DNA from: Tachypleus tridentatus
Taxonomy: Eukaryota; Arthropoda; Merostomata; Xiphosura; Limulidae
Reading direction: 5' to 3'
Length of the DNA: 64,000 nucleotides
Assembly (NCBI RefSeq): GCF_004210375.1
Contig: NC_134834.1
Coordinates: 91,764,170-91,828,169 of the forward strand
The notes beneath the pieces were generated by a model. The model had not been told where the DNA came from, searched no databases, and saw only the letters and a program-made list of their open reading frames with translations. Of this stretch, positions 58,599 through 64,000 are shown piece after piece (the first letter of the stretch is position 1; every line of letters starts with the position of its first letter). A program made the position numbers and the translations under genes.

Positions 58599-58644
58599 AG
58601 TTGTAATGGAGGCTAGCTTCTGCAAATTCAGTTTCACCTTCTTC

Positions 58645-58750
58645 ATATGTCTTGGCGACACAGTTGTAGACTCACGCCGCTAAAAACCGAGTTTCGATAC
58701 CCGTAGTGAGCAGAGCACAGATAGCCCATTTGTGTTTAATTCGAAACAAA
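58645..58750 (+). mobile_element. SINE family B, partial
   Basis: Plus-strand: cggcaca-type head degraded, then gccgctaaaaaccgagtttc, gatacccgtagtgagcagag, tail tgtgtttaattcgaaac. Confidence 0.8.
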
Positions 58751-58999
58751 TTAATTTATATTTATTGGTATATTGTGAGTGTTCCTTTGCAACAGATAAT
58801 ATAATAATTTCACTTCACACGTTGTACAGTTTTTGTATTCTATTACTTTTAGATGTATATAAACTATCGATTTTCCATTCTTCAATTGTTCTAAATAATC
58901 TACTGAGTTGTTTTAAATTTAAGTTAGCAAATATATAAAATCGAATGAATTTGGTTGAAACTACGTTTCAACGTAGTTGAAAATATTATTATATCTAAT

Positions 59000-61900
59000 A
59001 GTCTGCTTTTTTTATAGATAAACAATGACGCTATATAAAGTATAAGTGGAATTTTATGTTTTTTCGGAAGTAATATTTTTTAAGGTAATTATACCACAAA
59101 CTATGTAATCAACGAAGTTAGAAGATTTATTAACTGTAGGTGGATGTATAAATACAAACAGTTATCCTTTGAAATTCCGTGGGTTATGTTGCTCATTTTC
59201 TTCTGCTATCCAGTTATGCATATGTCCTCTCCTCTTTTTAACGTTTAGAACATTAAATAAATTGCAAATATCAATACAAGAGCCATAACTTTAAAAATCA
59301 TAGATAGCTATAAAAAATACAAATAAGGTAATTAAATCTACATAAGTTTTGCACTTAACTACATATATTCAATGTATTTAAAAAATAAAGTAATTGAAAG
59401 ACAGATGTATTAATAGCTTCCTGTTTGAAAAAAGTAAGCAGTTATTAAATTATAATAAAGAAAAATTTCCTTATACAGTCTGAGCTAAGCCTCGACTCAG
59501 GAGCAGAAAACCTGAAGACAATGAAAAACAAGACTGTATTCTGACATACGAATATTGTAGCATTTTGGTCTTTACAACAATAACTGTTAGCAATTGTGAA
59601 CTCCGAATTTTTCAACTTAACTTATTACAGTTAATCACTTTGATAATAAGGATGCGCTGTAAAAGTTACAATAAAATTCCACAGTTCAGTCTTATTACAG
59701 AATGTTGACTAGCTACTTCCCCTCTGGCTTAGTAATTAAAAGTTAAGGACAGCCTTGGGCAGAAAACTCTTTTTGTTGCTTGGTGCCAAGACTCTAAATA
59801 AAACAACTTTTCTCATAATTGTGAATATTACAAATCTATTACTTTTACGCCATATTTACTAAGCACTGTGATTACATTACTATGTCTAGCAATGTTAATT
59901 AAAACAACACATATTAGAACATATAGACTATTACGGCTGTATAAGATTTTCGTGTCCGGATGATTTTTGATCGTTGAAAACTTAATGTTCGCTCGTGGTT
60001 GAGCTATGTATTCTACACTGTAAATTACTACCTATGAAGTCCAGAATATTCAACGAAAAATATTCTATTGTAATAAGAATTACCCCTAACATACTACCTA
60101 AATTATGAATTTTTTCAATTTTTATTATTTAAATTTGAAAATAGTGTCGGATCTATTCAGTGTAATTTTTCATTTATTGCACTGGCTTTCGATTGGTAAG
60201 AGCTTTAATACATTAGTGTTTGAGCGACGGGTAAAATGTTTATCATACGTTTACAGTCAGAATTACTATTATTATTACATATTTTCATCTGCTTCTTCTG
60301 TACGAAGTGTATGTACAAGGATTATGACGTTTTGGAAGAAGTAATTTCAAAGATAATTATACCACAAGTTGAATAAACAAGCAAAAGGCGGATTCTGAAG
60401 CGCACACGTTGTAGTAGATTTCGTAACTGTCAGTAGATGCATGTATATAAACAGTTGACTTTAAGTCTCCTATGTGAATTTCCAAAGCTGCGTCATGTTG
60501 TTCATTTTCCTATTTTATCCAGGTATGTATATGTCTTCCTTGCTTATTATAGTCTACAGACTTTCAATAAATTTCGAAAGGTGTACATGCCATAACTTAG
60601 AACTTTAATAAGTACACAATGTTATAGATGTACAGCTTTGCCTTTATACAATGCCCGTGGTTTTAGGCTTAATAGAAATTGTGCTTAAAGTGGAAACATT
60701 ATTGTCAGATGCACACTTATATCGTGTACTAAGGATTAATGGTGTAGAGGCAAAATTGTTGTGTTTCCTCTAATCACAACCTACATCTCAATGTGCAGAA
60801 CGCTACAAAACCCATTCCCAATTATTGTAAGCGAAAGTACAATAACTACATATCCGGAGATTTGTACCTGTGTTCAATGATTTCTTTGATCTGTGTGTCA
60901 ACAATATATACAAATCTTTATGTAGTTTTCTTGAGTGACCAATGAGATCCATTTTTGCACAGTTAGTGTGTAATATTAATTAGTTTGACATAAAAGACTA
61001 ATGACTTCCAGAACATGGTTCTCTTTGAGAGTTCAGAATGGGGTTTAGAACCTTATAGAAAGCAGATTCAGGCATAAAACTTGGGGTTATTGTGAGCATT
61101 TGAATAATGTGAAATAATATTGCAACCAGGAGCAGTAGACAGTCAATGTTAGAGAAGCTTACTGAAGAAAAGTATTGATTCACTTCTCTTTTATTATTGC
61201 AATCTGAACAATTAACTACAAAAGTATCATCTCTGAAAAAAAATTCATTTAAAGGTATAAAAGGAAGAGATTGTTCGATTACGTTATCTCTTTTTACACA
61301 TACCTTACAAATTAATTAATTATTAGGATTACACACACACATATACATGTACACGTATAGCGGCTTGGTGTATAAAATTAACTGTTAGCACACTGCATGT
61401 AGAAATCTGGTTGTGACTAATTGCTTTAGTTACATTAATAACATATCAGTTCTTGAGCCAATGACAGATAATATAAGGTATCTTGACCTGTTTCGAACTG
61501 TTTGTTGTTAGTAGGTATGTTACAATTTTTTCCGAGAAATAATGTTCATAATTCAGACCATAAAATAAAATAAGAGCAGGAACTTAAGATTCCAAGACGA
61601 GCATGCATCTTGAATTTAATAAAATTAGAAAATAAAAAAAAATGCGGATAAATGTTTGGGACACTTGACCACCCAAAAACGTAACCTAACAGTTCGTACT
61701 ACAGCTGTGATATGCCAAATCCGCCGACCTCTATGAGAATTCATATACATAAAAGTCACTGGCAGAAGCCATTTGCTTGACCCAGGCAACAACAAGAGAC
61801 AAAACCAAGAAAGATGTTCATTTGTGAAAGCGACACAAAATACATGTTATACATAAGTTGCTTTCACAATATGATCTTTCAACTGTCGGATACCTCAAGA

Positions 61901-62440
61901 AATGAATAATCATGCAAAATCACTTTTTTAGGACAATTTGTAGGACATTGTTTTTTTATGGGAAGTGATGTAGAGTGTGAGGGTTATAGGGGATCTACAT
62001 AAAATAAACATAAGAACAGATTACCAGTGTAATATAAGGATTTTTAGCAAAGTTGATATCATCTACAAAAGAAGATGCACACAAGAAGTGACTCGATGTG
62101 GTTATTTAACCACAATATATTTCGTGCACACGATGTGTAATCAAATTGTTATTGAGTTATATAAACATATATACATCCACAATACCTGCCTACTTTTCAA
62201 ATATTTTCAAGAATAAAACATTTAGAACATTAGCCAAATCTCAGATTACTGGCTTGTTTTTCGTATTTTTCTTTACCAGTGGGGTCCATATATTGAGTAA
62301 TTTGATGCTTTACCTTGTCACGACACATAATGTAAGCCTACTGGTTTACAACGATAAAATCAGGAATTGGATTCCCCTCAGTGGGCTTAGCAGGTAGCCA
62401 GATGTGGCTTTGCTATAAGAAAATACACACACACAGTGAA
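59000..62440. repeat. Segmental duplication copy 6
   Basis: Most complete copy. Module x at about 59085-59245 and again at 60345-60550 (cattttcctattttatccag at the second); ctcgactcaggagcagaaaa at 59490; minisatellite monomer near 59875; module y at about 60655-60970, where the TATA-like word is tacaaaa (60804-60810); z at about 62105-62255. It leads directly into the intact CA gene. Confidence 0.75.
62334..62438 (+). mobile_element. SINE family C, 5' part missing
   Basis: Plus-strand: ggtttacaacgataaaatca, attggattcccctcagtggg, gatgtggctttgctataaga, then aaatacacacacaca. Confidence 0.82.
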
Positions 62441-62498
62441 GTGAAGTAACTAAAAATGTGAGAGAAGTAACTGATATTTAGTATCAAGCTTCATAGAG

Positions 62499-62769
62499 TT
62501 TTTTTGTTTAGACTTTGGCGCAAAGCTATTCGAGCGCTATCTGCTCTAGCCGTCGCTAATTTAGCAGTGTAAGACTACAGGGAAGGCAACTAGTCATCAC
62601 CACTCACCACCAACTCTTGGGCTACTCTTTTACCAACGAATAGTGGGATTGACCGTAACATTATGACACCTCCTCGACTGAAAGGGCGAGCATATTTTTG
62701 GTGCGACGGGGTTTCGAACCCGCCACCCTTGGATTACGAGTCGAATGCCTTAACACGCTTGGTCCAAGG
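62499..62769 (-). mobile_element. SINE family A
   Basis: Minus-strand: tttttttgtttagactttgg to ccttaacacgcttggtcc. Target duplication ttcatagag (62490-62498, 62770-62778). Confidence 0.9.
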
Positions 62770-63010
62770 TTCATAGAGAACTCGTGTATTAATTCACTGA
62801 ATTAATTGCAATGTTGATGGTACATTTTTTGTTATTATTTTATTATTAATGTTTTATTATTTAAACCAAGAACGATATCGTTACACAAGCGGTGTGATAT
62901 ATAGTTTAGAAAAATAAATTTCATAAACCGATTTGGCCTTGATTCACTTACTTATTGTGTTAAATCAACACGTGGAATTAATCTCATCAGCTTCCACTTG
63001 CGTTTTTCAG

Positions 63011-64000
63011 TTGTCGTTACATCAGCGGCTCAATGGAGCTATAGTGGCAAAACAGGTAAGCTTCATTTGTTTCTTCTGTTATTTTGCTATGAAATACTTT
63101 ACTGTTAAAGATTTAAACAAAAACATCATTTTATATGTGTTTCTTTTTCATTGTTTAATTACTTTCACTGATAGAGTTGTAAACTTTTATAGTTATGACA
63201 GTCTTTCTCATAGAACTGAAGTTGTTTTGAAAATCAAATGAATTTATTTAATGTAATGATGTACTATGATATTCGTTATAGTAGTATTGGGTATATTAGC
63301 CCTGACATAACAATTGTTAGATTCGGCTACGCTAAATGACTCATAGCAAAACATATTCTAAAACAAATTTATCAGTTTGATCGAAAATACCATATTGCCA
63401 TGGTTGCTGTGATGCCAACATATTCAAATAATTAATCCGAGTTATTCTTTTAAAAACTAGATCTGTCATACAAGGACATTATAATATATCTATGTTTCCA
63501 ATCTAACATTATTAAATAGGCTGATTTCATAAAAAAATTGTTTATCGATATTATTTTTAAAGAATGAGATAATAAAACTGTGAAGTGGATGAAAGGTGTA
63601 AAATAACAAACATCCATATTTTCACTAAAAGTCTCTCATGATACCAGGTTACTTTCATATCAATTGATTCAAGTATTTATTACTAAACTTTCGGCCTTTT
63701 TATTACATATTAATTATTAAAGGTTTGTAAGTATGCTGAGTTTTCTCAATTTGGAATACCTTCGACATACAAACAATTGAAAATCCTCTTTAATTGCCAT
63801 CACATGGCATTTTTAACTAACTCGTATTTTCTTCTATTGATAAAAATAATCTACTCAAGGATATAATCTCTTTTCACCTTCTGCAGGCCCGTCTAAATGG
63901 CCACAGCTATTTCCTCAATGTGGTAAAGGTACTCAGTCACCTATTGATCTAACTGAGAAACACCTGGTAGTGAACGACCTCAATTTCGTGGGTTATGATG
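63011..64000 (+). CDS. Alpha-carbonic anhydrase, 5' exons, runs off window
   Basis: Secreted-type alpha-CA (zinc enzyme, CO2 + H2O to bicarbonate). Exon 63011-63055: acceptor gcgtttttcag, 45 bp giving VVTSAAQWSYSGKTG with a phase-1 donor, cag|gtaagc. VVTSA looks like a signal-peptide end; the WSYSG motif is the usual start of the mature alpha-CA fold. Exon 63887-64000: acceptor caccttctgcag, (G)PSKWPQLFPQCGKGTQSPI, DLTEKHLVVNDLNFVGYD, still open at the edge. GPSKWPQ-C-G-QSPIDL is the family signature; the Cys commonly forms a disulphide in secreted CAs. No stops and good splice sites mark it as the likely functional copy. The start codon and signal exon upstream were not found. The zinc-binding exons lie beyond the window, so catalytic status is unknown. 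Confidence 0.87.
63056..63886 (+). other. CA intron 831 bp
   Basis: From gtaagc to ctgcag. It aligns in pieces with 48237-48620, 49930-50035 and 54330-54416 of the pseudogene, whose equivalent intron was enlarged by a mariner, a SINE and a LINE. Confidence 0.75.

Noticed and set aside
62933-63241. 102-codon frame overlapping the first CA exon
   Set aside because: It begins at a TTG and reads the wrong frame through the exon and into the intron; the CA frame with GT/AG borders explains the region.

Overview
This is AT-rich, intron-bearing animal DNA. It carries hundreds-of-bp tRNA-derived SINEs, LINEs, a Penelope-like element and Tc1/mariner transposons, with GT/AG-bounded exons and no operon-like gene packing. 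The dominant SINE resembles a family I associate with horseshoe crabs (Limulus/Tachypleus). That assignment is recollection plus inference; 'chelicerate-like arthropod' is the safer statement.

Genes are few. (1) The last 1 kb holds two GT/AG-consistent 5' exons of an alpha-carbonic anhydrase (CA) that runs off the right edge (63011-63055 and 63887-64000). (2) A broken paralogue of it lies at 54417-58232, with five recognisable exons. It has in-frame stops, a frameshift, an apparent His-to-Tyr change at a zinc ligand, and a nine-copy 76-bp tandem repeat inside what should be one coding exon. Its 5'-most exon seems to be missing, and a LINE fragment sits where it is expected. (3) A probable secreted-protein exon of unknown family lies at 31042-31518.

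Layout: 0-8 kb is intergenic DNA with SINEs, a Tc1 element with both inverted repeats (3274-4571) and a small inverted-repeat transposon (5525-6162). 8.3-13.2 kb holds a coding-like relic and a decayed I-clade-like LINE (zinc-knuckle ORF1, endonuclease, reverse transcriptase, RNase H). 13.8-14.3 kb is a minisatellite. 15.9-27 kb is SINE-rich, with a 63-bp satellite interrupted by three SINEs. From 27.4 to 62.4 kb one non-coding segment recurs in at least six diverged copies (modules x, y and z below), interleaved with the genes. Inside this region are a 98-bp satellite, a Penelope-like element whose inverted repeats each contain a hammerhead-ribozyme-like fold, an internally deleted mariner, a GC-rich foldback, a fuller mariner (48636-49923) and a second LINE (51095-53810).

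The secreted-protein gene, the CA pseudogene and the intact CA each lie downstream of a z module. I infer that the locus grew by repeated segmental duplication of regulatory or intronic DNA together with CA-type genes, and that the left CA copy then decayed. All coordinates come from reading by eye. Exon ends rest on GT/AG signals and family motifs, not on transcripts or alignments.
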